The translations under genes were made by a program, and so were the position numbers. The notes beneath the pieces are model-generated. The model was not told where the DNA came from. It did not search any database and worked only from the letters and a program-made list of their open reading frames with translations. This document shows positions 47,552-56,044 of a stretch of DNA of 64,000 nt, piece after piece; position 1 is the stretch's first letter; every line of letters starts with the position of its first letter. The stretch covers positions 655,913 through 719,912 of the forward strand of contig NW_013524646.1 of the NCBI RefSeq assembly GCF_000250985.1, read 5' to 3'. The stretch comes from Nematocida parisii ERTm1. Taxonomy: Eukaryota > Microsporidia.

Positions 47552-48232
47552 ATGCATTGCATGGATCAAAAAGATTACATGGAAGACCAAAATGAAACAA
47601 CAAAGAATGTCTTAGAGTTTGTTATGCGAACAATTAAACAATCAATAGATTCTGAAAATATATCTAAAGATACTTTAGATAAAACAGTGCATTGTAATAT
47701 TTTAAAGATACAAAACTATATAGCACAGAATATACCTACAACGAAATCGCCTATGCTTGATATGCTATTATATAATATACTTCTTTCATATAGAAGGATT
47801 ATTAAGAAGAAAATAAGCATTGCATCGATTATTAAAAAGCAGAATACCGATATAACATATTTAATAACCAATCTCAAGGATAAACTAAAAGAAATGCCAA
47901 TAGAAAAGGTAAAAATGTTATCTGTATCTGCAAATGAACATAAATCAAAATCTGTAAGCAATCCAGAGGATAACGAAGCAGCATCTAGTAAAGTTGAACG
48001 CCACACGCATAGCGGGAAAAGAATGAATTATCCTAAGACAATAACAAAAATACTAAAAACGTGGCTATCTAAACACATAGACAATCCATATCCAGATGAG
48101 GTTGAGAAAAAATACTTAATTTATAAAACTGGCCTTGGAAATACACAAATTAATAATTGGTTTATTAATGCAAGAAGACGAATACTTCCGAAATTATTTC
48201 AAAAACAACAATCTATAGAAAAATATGCCTAA
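47552..48232 (+). CDS. TALE-class homeodomain protein
   Basis: 226 aa. Residues about 165-222 are a homeodomain with the three-residue TALE insertion: TKILKTWLSKHIDNPYPDEVEKKYLIYKTGLGNTQINNWFINARRR. The PYP loop and the WFxNxRRR recognition helix, with Asn51 and Arg53 equivalents, are intact. The N-terminal 160 residues are helical, Lys/Glu/Ser-rich, with no other domain. Microsporidia carry several homeobox genes of unclear role; in fungi TALE factors include mating-type regulators. It sits alone in an AT-rich stretch with almost a kilobase empty downstream, and its codons are AT-rich. Confidence 0.95.
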   Translation: MHCMDQKDYMEDQNETTKNVLEFVMRTIKQSIDSENISKDTLDKTVHCNILKIQNYIAQNIPTTKSPMLDMLLYNILLSYRRIIKKKISIASIIKKQNTDITYLITNLKDKLKEMPIEKVKMLSVSANEHKSKSVSNPEDNEAASSKVERHTHSGKRMNYPKTITKILKTWLSKHIDNPYPDEVEKKYLIYKTGLGNTQINNWFINARRRILPKLFQKQQSIEKYA

Positions 48233-49173
48233 AAGTATTTTATTAACTAGTTAATATATGCTTAATCTAGAGATGTTGCCCTTTTTTATATAAAATAGAA
48301 TATTTAATATATTACTAAGCAAAAAATATAAGTTATTTATGATAAAATGAATATCTTCAAGTTATAGTACTTCTGTTTAATTATAAAGTAATTGATATTA
48401 TACAAAAAAGATTATTTTATAGTTTGTATATAGAGTATTATTTTGTTAATTGCTAAAGAATATAATAATAGTTTACATAAATGTGAGTTTATATATACTT
48501 ATATAGTTTAACATGGATCGTTATTTGTTTTACAAAATAACTAAAAATAAATTATTTATGTTGCCAAGGGGCTATATATTAATAATTAGTTTAATAAAAT
48601 TTTATCTTGGTTTTAATTTGTTGGCAACAATTTATAATTATTTATATTTCACTGTAGAGCTATTTTTATAACTACTTTTAACTAAATATTATTCTCTTTT
48701 CTAAAATATAAATTTATTTCTATTTCTAAATAATTCAATTTTATTTCTAATACATTTGTAATAGAAGGAATTTATTTTTTTAATTCAAATATTTAAAATA
48801 TAAAGAGACTTTTATACATAAAAATAATAAATTACTGATTTAATTAATTGGTTTATATGTTGAGTGTTTGTGTATAATTTGTAAATATTGTATAAAGTAT
48901 AAAAATAAGATATTAATTTACATTTATTGGACACAATAACTACAATTTAATATTTAAAGCTCTTTTTAATTTAAGCTGCACTTTGTTAGCTAAATAATTT
49001 ATTATTTATACATAAACACTATTTTATAATATGCACATTTAATATAATTAATGACACATATAACATCATAAATATTCAATATCAATAGAAAATATATGAA
49101 ATTTATTGAATCATTTTATAAAGTGATTTTACAATATATTTATATATAACAATTAACAACAAACAATAATTAC
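48233..49173. other. Very AT-rich gene desert, 941 bp
   Basis: No credible reading frame. Contains the TGTTGCCAA/TTGGCAACA inverted repeat at 48559-48629 and many poly-A/T and TATA-like stretches. Confidence 0.65.
48559..48629. repeat. 9-bp inverted repeat spanning 71 bp
   Basis: TGTTGCCAA (48559-48567) and TTGGCAACA (48621-48629) are perfect reverse complements. A nested CCAAG/CTTGG pair (48564-48568 and 48606-48610) overlaps the left arm. These are among the few GC-containing words in this desert. Confidence 0.6.
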
Positions 49174-49461
49174 ATGGCATCAGATATTATAGTAGAAAAC
49201 CCAATAAGCATAACAGAGTGGGTAGCAATTATAGTTCTAATAGCTCTGGTTATTTGTATGTTTTTATACTTCTGCGTGTGGGTAATAAAAAAAAGAAAAG
49301 AAGAAAGATTCATGCAAAGATTAAGTTCTTTAGAAAGAAGAGGAAATAATGCAGATAACGCTTCTATACATAATATGTGCGATTCAGATCTGTCTATATA
49401 CGATCCTCCCCTAAGGAATGGCCGGCCTACTGCACAGCTAAGACGTGATTCACTTCCATAG
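49174..49461 (+). CDS. Small single-pass membrane protein
   Basis: 95 aa. Residues about 14-38 are one transmembrane helix (EWVAIIVLIALVICMFLYFCVWVI), followed by KKRKEER and a polar Ser/Asn/Arg-rich tail. The basic residues right after the helix predict the C-terminus in the cytosol. There is no cleavable signal peptide. Isolated by 941 bp upstream and 339 bp downstream. Unknown function; probably lineage-specific. Confidence 0.7.
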   Translation: MASDIIVENPISITEWVAIIVLIALVICMFLYFCVWVIKKRKEERFMQRLSSLERRGNNADNASIHNMCDSDLSIYDPPLRNGRPTAQLRRDSLP

Positions 49462-49800
49462 TGCTAATAGGAGTATAGTAGAATTAATGCTCATTTTAAA
49501 CTTGGTGCTACTCTAGTATATATAATTTGGGGCATTTCGAAAATTTACAGAGGATAGAAAAAACTTTTTAAAATTCTACTACAGCAGAGCTATACACAAA
49601 ACGAGGATATGCAGCATAGAGAGGATAATTTATAATACAATGCACAAGTATCGCCCGAAATTATAACTAAAAACAAATACACAGCACAGAAATACAATAA
49701 AAATAATGCGGATTTACTTAAGAATGCTTTATTTTTCACAAATATAGAAAGATATTTTAATTTATCTGTTTTTAGTGTATAAAAAAATTTAGTTTTTATA
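49462..49800. other. Spacer, 339 bp
   Basis: AT-rich spacer with no gene seen; presumably holds the promoter of the gene at 49801. Confidence 0.6.
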
Positions 49801-51237
49801 ATGAACTTTAACGAAGAACGGTTGAAAGAAGAGCTACAGAAAAGATTTGTTAATAATCAAGTGATTACAAGCAAGGATATGAAGACAATAGTAAATATAT
49901 TAATGGGCATTGTTAAAAAAGAACAAATATTCCCTGAAATACCAGAATCACTGATGAATATGGCGTATAATATACTTTTTATACAATTGGATAGAATAAT
50001 TAACCCGAATTCTGTATATAATGATAATTTATATAGTAATAAGGATGGCATGTATAATGGCGATAATATATACAATACCAACAATGATATGTCTAGTGAA
50101 GAATATATTTCTAGTGAGGACTATGTATATAGTAAAGAGTACATAGACAATGAAGATGATATATACAATACCAACAATGATATATCTAGTGAAGAATATA
50201 TTTCTAGTGAGGACTATGTATCTAGTAGTGACAAAAAATCTATATACAATGAAGATGACATTATATCAAAAATTAATATGTCAGTAAATCATGTAAAAAT
50301 GGTTATAAACATCATTATAGAAGAAGGGAATAGACTAAAGAGTATGGAGAAGGAAGCATACTATTACAATTTAATGAAAAGTAATCATTTGATTGCGGCA
50401 GACATATATAGAGTTAGACACAAATTTTTCTGCGATGCTATTGATAAACTGTGTAATCACTTCAAAATAAAAAAGTTAGACGATGAAATGTCTTCTAATG
50501 ATGCACTAATTAGTCTTTTCGAGCTAACTGAGTCTAAAGAGTCCTCAAGGCTGCAAAGTGCATTAAACTTAATTATGAATCACAGTGATAAACTGGCCAT
50601 AGAAGATAAAAATGGCCTAGAACAATCGAATTCTCCCATATTAGAAATAAGCGATGAAGACATTAGATCGCTGCAACTACTTAGAAAAGTGAAATGTGGT
50701 GATATAATTGATCTTTTAGATATAATATATGAATCAATTTGTATTAAAAATCAAGAGGGCACAAAAACAAATTCTCTTTATTTCGGGTTATATATACCAC
50801 TATACGATATGTTCTTGAGTGAGGAGGATATAAAGGACATTGAATTATATAAAAAAAAGAATACAGAAAAAATTCAGAATGTTTTAAGTATTCTACAAAA
50901 TATAAAAAGTATGACTATTCGAGATTCAAACCTATGGTGGAATAATCTTAAACCCATTAATAAGCACCCTAAGTTTAATCTGGAAAAGTTTAAAAATAAC
51001 GTAGTCCAAAAATATTTAGAGGCAGCAGAAGATAAAAAACCGATTGTTAACAACAAACCAAAGCAGTATGATAATTTGGTTGGCGTGATAAACGGTTCTT
51101 TGCCAGCTAAAAATTCCTGGAATATTCCGACTTTCATGATTATTATAGCAATATTTTCAATCCTTCTTTTTATAGTAGGTAGTATAACAGCAATATACCT
51201 AGTTAGTATAAATATGATTGTGTTTAGTATATTATAA
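49801..51237 (+). CDS. Tail-anchored repeat protein, unassigned
   Basis: 478 aa. The N-terminal 75 residues are helical. Residues about 75-155 are Asn/Asp/Ser/Tyr/Glu-rich with a 31-residue period repeat (DIYNTNNDISSEEYISSEDYV occurs twice). Residues about 160-430 are helical and charged. The C-terminus (about 445-478) is a single hydrophobic helix, MIIIAIFSILLFIVGSITAIYLV, with only about ten residues after it, so the protein is probably tail-anchored facing the cytosol. Two TTCGGGTTA motifs lie in the gene (50001, 50782). No known family; very AT-rich codon use. Confidence 0.82.
   Translation: MNFNEERLKEELQKRFVNNQVITSKDMKTIVNILMGIVKKEQIFPEIPESLMNMAYNILFIQLDRIINPNSVYNDNLYSNKDGMYNGDNIYNTNNDMSSEEYISSEDYVYSKEYIDNEDDIYNTNNDISSEEYISSEDYVSSSDKKSIYNEDDIISKINMSVNHVKMVINIIIEEGNRLKSMEKEAYYYNLMKSNHLIAADIYRVRHKFFCDAIDKLCNHFKIKKLDDEMSSNDALISLFELTESKESSRLQSALNLIMNHSDKLAIEDKNGLEQSNSPILEISDEDIRSLQLLRKVKCGDIIDLLDIIYESICIKNQEGTKTNSLYFGLYIPLYDMFLSEEDIKDIELYKKKNTEKIQNVLSILQNIKSMTIRDSNLWWNNLKPINKHPKFNLEKFKNNVVQKYLEAAEDKKPIVNNKPKQYDNLVGVINGSLPAKNSWNIPTFMIIIAIFSILLFIVGSITAIYLVSINMIVFSIL
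50066..50220. repeat. 62-bp direct repeats with 93-bp period
   Basis: 50066-50127 and 50159-50220 are near identical (one difference by eye). The 93-bp period equals 31 codons, so the reading frame is kept. Confidence 0.88.
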
Positions 51238-51731
51238 TTTTATAGAGCATGTATTCATTATAAAGTAAAAAACAAAGACTTTATATTTACTGCATGAAAA
51301 TTTAATAAAGAAATATCTTTGCTATTGGCTATTTACTATAAAAATCTCTTATTCTATCTGTATTTAATTTCTAAGATTAAATTAAAATTATTTTTATTAC
51401 TACAGAACAGAAAGCCATAAGTATATAAATACAATAAAATATTCTTATAGAATTTTCTCTTTCTATTTTGTCTTTATCTCTTACATATATCACTGTTAAT
51501 AGGCCTATAAACCCTTCTGCGCTTTAATAAATTTCAACTCGTGCAGTACTCTTAATTTAACCCATCGCTTTATGTATTGTTTCTATACATATATTAATTT
51601 TAATACATTGCCTATTTTCTCTTCTTTTTTTTTCTGATTATTTTTCTTTTATTTATGCCTTACATTTTCTTATATTGCATTTATATAACTGTCTCTCCTC
51701 CTCTTAAATGTGAACATCTTTTTTTCATAAC

Positions 51732-51772
51732 AAAAATCTGGTGTTTATTGAAATTCAGAAACTCTTATATAG
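51732..51772 (-). repeat. 41-bp promoter-like element, copy A
   Basis: 37 of 41 bases match copy B at 52405-52445. On the minus strand it contains CTATATAAG (51764-51772), 36 nt upstream of an ATG at 51728 that opens only a 15-codon frame. Confidence 0.8.
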
Positions 51773-51804
51773 CTTCATTTGTCGCCGCTTCCAGTCCCGT
51801 TAAG

Positions 51805-51857
51805 CATATCATTGTTTTTATCTTACTATGCACATTATTATCTTTAACAATGATATG
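51805..51857. repeat. 12-bp perfect inverted repeat
   Basis: CATATCATTGTT (51805-51816) and AACAATGATATG (51846-51857), with a 29-base loop. Confidence 0.8.
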
Positions 51858-52157
51858 TATATATTGACAGTTCTGTTAAACCTTTCCCTCAAACACACTT
51901 TTTCATTATCACAATACGAGAAGCCAATGCCATTTCTGAAGCACATACCATGTTTATACGCTAAGAATAACCAGAAACCCTGCTGGGACTCCTATTCTTA
52001 CCATATTAACACTTCAAAGATAGTTTATGCTACAAAAGCATGCGAATCTAAGAGCAGTGGTTCTGAAGTTTAGGTGTTCACCAAAGGCTATGCCACCCGC
52101 AGCTCAGATCGCTCCAGACACTTCTTCTATGCCTATGTGCTCATGAATGCCTCACTT

Positions 52158-52403
52158 TTAATCATCAAAGTAATGATCTTCCCATTCTTGGAATGGAATT
52201 CCTATCTCATCCTCTTCAACATAATCCTCCTCAGCAATCTGGTCGATTTTAAAATTCAATTTTTCAAATTTTGGCTTTTTTTCCCCAATGGAGCGGCCTT
52301 TGCTACTTTCTTTTTTGTATTCTCTCTGTGAATAAAAACCAGAGTCTATGTCTGTCTCTAGTTGCTTCTTTTCTTTTTTCATGCGTGAATTTCTATTTGT
52401 CAT
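52158..52403 (-). CDS. Small charged protein, 81 aa
   Basis: From ATG 52403 (MTNRNSRMKKEKKQ) to a stop at 52158. N-terminal half basic, C-terminal half strongly acidic (DQIAEEDYVEEDEI, ending EWEDHYFDD). An in-frame Met 18 codons upstream exists, but that stretch coincides with the repeated 41-bp element carrying a TATA-like word, so I read it as promoter. The composition bias looks like real coding sequence. No family recognised. Confidence 0.55.
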   Translation of the reverse strand: MTNRNSRMKKEKKQLETDIDSGFYSQREYKKESSKGRSIGEKKPKFEKLNFKIDQIAEEDYVEEDEIGIPFQEWEDHYFDD

Positions 52404-52404
52404 A

Positions 52405-52445
52405 AAAAATCTGGTGTTTATTGAAACTTGAAAACTCTTATATAG
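52405..52445 (-). promoter_or_regulatory. 41-bp promoter-like element, copy B
   Basis: Directly upstream of the 81-aa gene. On the minus strand CTATATAAG (52437-52445) lies 34 nt before the ATG, a good distance for a TATA box. Copy A sits 673 bp away in the same orientation. Confidence 0.5.
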
Positions 52446-52935
52446 TTTATTTATCATTATTTATGATCCCGCCAAAAACATCATTATTAGTGATGACATC
52501 TATACGCATATTGATAATAATACTTCTAAACTATGCGCCAGAATTCATTATTCTATTATCTTAATAAGAATGAATATTACTCCTTGGGCACATAGCATGT
52601 CTATCCTCTATGTATACTCTGCATGTAGTGTTGTTAATTTTTCTATTTTTCTATTTTTATTTCTTTGCTGTGTTTATTTTTTCTTATTATTTCGAATTTG
52701 AGTTAATAATTTCTTGGATAGTTTTAATATTACTAGAACATTCTTTAAAAAGATAAATAAAATATAGAAATCATAAAAATAAAAGAGAGCATGAAAAACA
52801 TACTAGTATTAACTAATAATTGAATGCACATTATAAAAATATAACCAGAAGTGATATAAATTAGTTCTCTATTAACATACTTTAAACTAATATTTTTAAA
52901 TAGAATATACAAAGAAATAAAAATAGTTCTTAATA

Positions 52936-52993
52936 ATTAATGTAATATATTAATATAACATATGAACTATAATATTACATTAATATCATATGT
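52936..52993. repeat. Interleaved inverted repeats (A-B-A'-B')
   Basis: ATTAATGTAATAT (52936-52948) pairs with ATATTACATTAAT (52972-52984), 13 bp perfect. ACATATGA (52958-52965) pairs with TCATATGT (52986-52993). The pairs cross, so both hairpins cannot form nested. Confidence 0.75.
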
Positions 52994-53136
52994 AATAATT
53001 AAAGAAATATATGCATTATTCGTTTTATTCTTAGATTTACATGGACAAAGTACTTAAGATAGCTAAGATTTCATAGCACCAGAGATTTGCTCCACATCTG
53101 AAAATAATTCGCACGTTTACAGTATTTAGCATGTTG

Positions 53137-54357
53137 TTACTCAATTGTTACTTTTTGATTGACAAAATCCAGGCATTTTAAAAGGTACTGCTCGTTCTCT
53201 ACCAATCGATTGTTTATATATGACAGGGTATTAATTGTGTTTTCCATGCTCTGTACTATGTCTTTCTTCTGGAATATATACTCCTGTGTTAGAAGAGCAA
53301 AAATATTTGATGCTTCGGTTTTATGCCCCATTTGCTTTAACTTTACATGAAGATTTCTTGTTTTGTTTAACATATTTTTCTCTTCTAAAGTTCTTCTTCT
53401 TAGAGACCTTTGCACCTCTAATATTTTGTTGTTTTCTAGTCTTTCTTTAACTTTTAACAATGCATGCCTTGAAAGCGGTTTCTTGTTCCTAGCACTTATT
53501 TTTGTATAATATGGATCTGCTGTTATCTTTCTTACATTATACATGCTTGGATACTCTATATGTGCCCGGAATTTGTGTATGATAGCCTCTTCATCTATCA
53601 CGCCCACATCATCCTCATATGCTTCTATTGTAGGCTTCCACAACAATGGCCGATTGTTGTACTTCCATCCCTTATTACTCATTTCAGTTTTTTGAATGCT
53701 GCTTTTGTCAATTTCTTCTAAAATAGCTATATTCTCTTCTTGATTGAAGTTGGCTTTGTTTATTTCTGGCGTACTATCAGTTTTTGTTATTTTTGCTGGA
53801 TGGTCGTCCTGCGATAAATGCCGCTTTGAATTTATTTCTGACTTGGTTGGGAGTGTTGTTTCTTTATACTCAATAATATCATCTTCGCTGTTTGACACCT
53901 CGGTTTTGTCAGAATACTTTTCTTCGGGACTGTTTCTGGCTGCTTCCTCCTCTGTATCTTGCTTTTCTGTGTCAGAGTAATAGCTTGATGGGCTTTCGTT
54001 CCTATTAGTTTCTTCTGTTTTTGCTGTTCTTTCATCTGAGTATTGGAACTCTTCCTTATCAAAGGAATCTAAATGGTCTCTTGTTTCTGTGTCGTTGCTA
54101 GACTGAATATACTCTGCATTATTTCCTGCACTTTGCCCCTCGGTTTCCTCTCCCGGTGAAGTTATCTCGTCCTCTCTAGCATCGCTTACTCTGTCAGTTT
54201 GCACATCTTTGTCCTCTGACAGGTTTTCATCAGAGTATTTGACTTCTTCATTTTCTGAGCGCTCGCTTGTTTCTTGATGCTCTTCCGTAGAGACTTTGTC
54301 AGAAGATTCTTCGGGGGTTATCTGCTCTCTTTCTTCTTCTCTTTTGTCTTCTTCCAT
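53137..54357 (-). CDS. Acidic protein with basic helical C-terminus, unassigned
   Basis: 406 aa. Residues 1-170 are almost entirely Glu/Asp/Ser/Thr with repeated YSDE/YSDK/YSDT words (about six), a likely CK2-type substrate and disordered. Residues about 225-406 look folded: GWKYNNRPLLWKPTIEAYEDDVGVIDEEAIIHKFRAHIEYPSMYNVRKI, then long basic helices (LKVKERLENNKILEVQRSLRRRTLEEKN) suggesting a coiled coil. An acidic tail plus a basic helical end is common in chromatin and ribosome-assembly factors; no family is recognised. 30 bp downstream of Rpa12, same strand. Confidence 0.85.
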   Translation of the reverse strand: MEEDKREEEREQITPEESSDKVSTEEHQETSERSENEEVKYSDENLSEDKDVQTDRVSDAREDEITSPGEETEGQSAGNNAEYIQSSNDTETRDHLDSFDKEEFQYSDERTAKTEETNRNESPSSYYSDTEKQDTEEEAARNSPEEKYSDKTEVSNSEDDIIEYKETTLPTKSEINSKRHLSQDDHPAKITKTDSTPEINKANFNQEENIAILEEIDKSSIQKTEMSNKGWKYNNRPLLWKPTIEAYEDDVGVIDEEAIIHKFRAHIEYPSMYNVRKITADPYYTKISARNKKPLSRHALLKVKERLENNKILEVQRSLRRRTLEEKNMLNKTRNLHVKLKQMGHKTEASNIFALLTQEYIFQKKDIVQSMENTINTLSYINNRLVENEQYLLKCLDFVNQKVTIE

Positions 54358-54387
54358 ATAAATATATTTTTTACTAAACTTTATGGT

Positions 54388-54678
54388 TTATTGTTTATGT
54401 ATTGAGTTTTGTTTGTATCCACAATCACACTCATAGAAAACTGTCTGTCCTTCATCTGCCGACCTTAACTGCATGGTATAATAGTACAAATATTCCGATC
54501 TACACTCTGGGCACTCCTCTTTGATTTTTGCTCCTTTATGTCTCTCTTTTACTGTTTTCTGGACATATGTCTTCTCTAATGTTCTTTTTGAGTCTAGTTT
54601 AAGAGTATTCTTTTTATTGCAGAAGTTGCATAGCATTGAGTATGCGTTTAAGTACTTTTCACACGAGCTGCAGAACAT
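54388..54678 (-). CDS. RPA12: RNA polymerase I subunit Rpa12 (A12.2)
   Basis: 96 aa, against about 125. N-terminal zinc ribbon C3/C6/C17/C20. C-terminal TFIIS-like ribbon with C56/C59, then MQLRSADEGQTVFYECDCGYK. The LQLRSADEG-TVFY form is that of Pol I Rpa12 rather than Rpb9 or Rpc11, and the acidic SADE hairpin for RNA cleavage is intact. Odd point: the last zinc pair is C84-D-C86 (C-x-C) where relatives have C-x-x-C, a one-residue deletion that may alter zinc binding. Same strand as, and 30 bp before, the 406-aa acidic protein. Confidence 0.88.
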   Translation of the reverse strand: MFCSSCEKYLNAYSMLCNFCNKKNTLKLDSKRTLEKTYVQKTVKERHKGAKIKEECPECRSEYLYYYTMQLRSADEGQTVFYECDCGYKQNSIHKQ

Positions 54679-55717
54679 AAAAATATTTTTAGCAGTTACA
54701 AGTAATAACCCAGAAATACAGAAAAGTAAAATATGGCTATTAAAAAGCGCATACTCACATAAAATACAATATGAATGAGAATTTGCCCTGTTTAGGCATG
54801 GCGTGGCATAATATTAAAAGTAGTAAAGTAGTTTTTAATATGTTATGTGTATACATTGTACCAAGCATGTCACTGTATATACTAATTCTACTATCACAGC
54901 ATATGGTCTCTTTAAATATATCCAAGAAAGCCTTAGATCGTATGTATTATTATATAATTCTTTTAGTATAGTAGTCTGTTGATATAACGCATAGTTATAA
55001 TGTTGATTTATATCCATTTGCTTTTGTTCTTTTGTATTTAAGATCTTATTTATTTGATTTTCAGGTTATATCTTATAATTTCTCGTTAGATTCTTATCTA
55101 GTGTTTGGGTGTGTGCTGAGTTGTTGTATAAAAACTTCTATTTTATTTTCTTTATTCCGATATTAATATGTTATGAATGTATTAGTATAATTTTATTGTT
55201 GCAGCTAATTCTATTCTATTTTAAATAAAACTTCTTTTACTTTTCTATTATTATGTTGCTTATAAAAATAAATTTGTACTTGAATGTAATATAATTTATA
55301 TAAGAATGTACAATTTATTTTTATAAATGAGCAGAGATATTAATAAAGTAATAAACGATATATATAGTAACAGATGAAGAAGAAATATAATTAGAGATTT
55401 ACAATTTAATACTAAGAGATGCATCTCTGTATGCCCATATAAACCATGTGCATATTGGGATGGTATTTCTTCTTATAGAGTGATGGAGCAATGTGTGCAA
55501 TAGTAACATATGTATATGCATTATTTGGAATGTAAGCATGCGTGCTAGGATCATAACTAAGAGCAATAGGAAATACATACAAGTTTCAGGAATTCAATAA
55601 ACAAAGCGTACTTATGTAATCTAGCAGTTTACATTTAATAAGAGGGAAAATCAGCTTTAAAAGCAATAAAACAAGAAAACACAAAGGTATAAAGTAAAGC
55701 TTAGAATTAAATAAAGT
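54679..55717. other. AT-rich spacer, 1039 bp
   Basis: Longest empty stretch in the window. A 66-codon frame at 54771-54971 (+) with one hydrophobic segment is the only candidate gene and may be chance. The rest is AT-rich. The right end marks the end of the AT-rich island. Confidence 0.55.
54771..54971 (+). CDS. Doubtful 66-aa membrane ORF
   Basis: ATG-initiated, with a hydrophobic stretch at about residues 19-44 (VVFNMLCVYIVPSMSLYILILL). Nothing supports it beyond length and hydrophobicity in an AT-rich region, where such frames arise by chance. Confidence 0.2.
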   Translation: MNENLPCLGMAWHNIKSSKVVFNMLCVYIVPSMSLYILILLSQHMVSLNISKKALDRMYYYIILLV

Positions 55718-56044
55718 ATGTGCAGTGGATGTGGAATGAAAATGTGTATTGATTGGAGCACAGAAGTATCTCACTATATCATACCAGGGATGTACATTAC
55801 AAGGACTTTCTTTCCTCTTCTTGTTATATTTATTGCTTGTACAACTCTAGCCACAAATCATGTGAAGGACATTACAAACAACAAATACATTATTGATATG
55901 GTTAAGTTTATTTGTTCTTGGATTCTTATGATGTCAATGATGACAGGAAATGGGTTTATCTTAATAGCAATGCTGCTTTCTGTTATTACAAGTAGAATTA
56001 TACTACAAAAAATGAAGAAGGATAGGTCTATATCCTGCTGTTAA
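55718..56044 (+). CDS. Small membrane protein, 108 aa
   Basis: Starts MCSGCGMKMCIDW; a second Met lies at residue 7. Two or three hydrophobic helices (about 26-46, 63-76, 78-94), ending MKKDRSISCC. The N-terminal (C2, C5, C10) and C-terminal Cys residues could be lipidation sites. The TAA stop (56042-56044) overlaps the stop codon of the convergent isomerase gene and forms part of AATAAA. No family recognised. Confidence 0.65.
   Translation: MCSGCGMKMCIDWSTEVSHYIIPGMYITRTFFPLLVIFIACTTLATNHVKDITNNKYIIDMVKFICSWILMMSMMTGNGFILIAMLLSVITSRIILQKMKKDRSISCC

Larger units (their letters stand above)
51238..52157. other. Spacer, 920 bp, with possible relic coding patch
   Basis: The first 450 bp are AT-rich and empty. 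Then come copy A of the 41-bp element (51732-51772), the 12-bp inverted repeat (51805-51857) and a GC-richer patch (about 51890-52150) that looks like former coding sequence but is interrupted. Confidence 0.5.
52404..53136. other. AT-rich spacer, 733 bp
   Basis: Holds promoter element copy B at its left end and the interleaved inverted repeats at 52936-52993. No gene seen. Confidence 0.6.
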
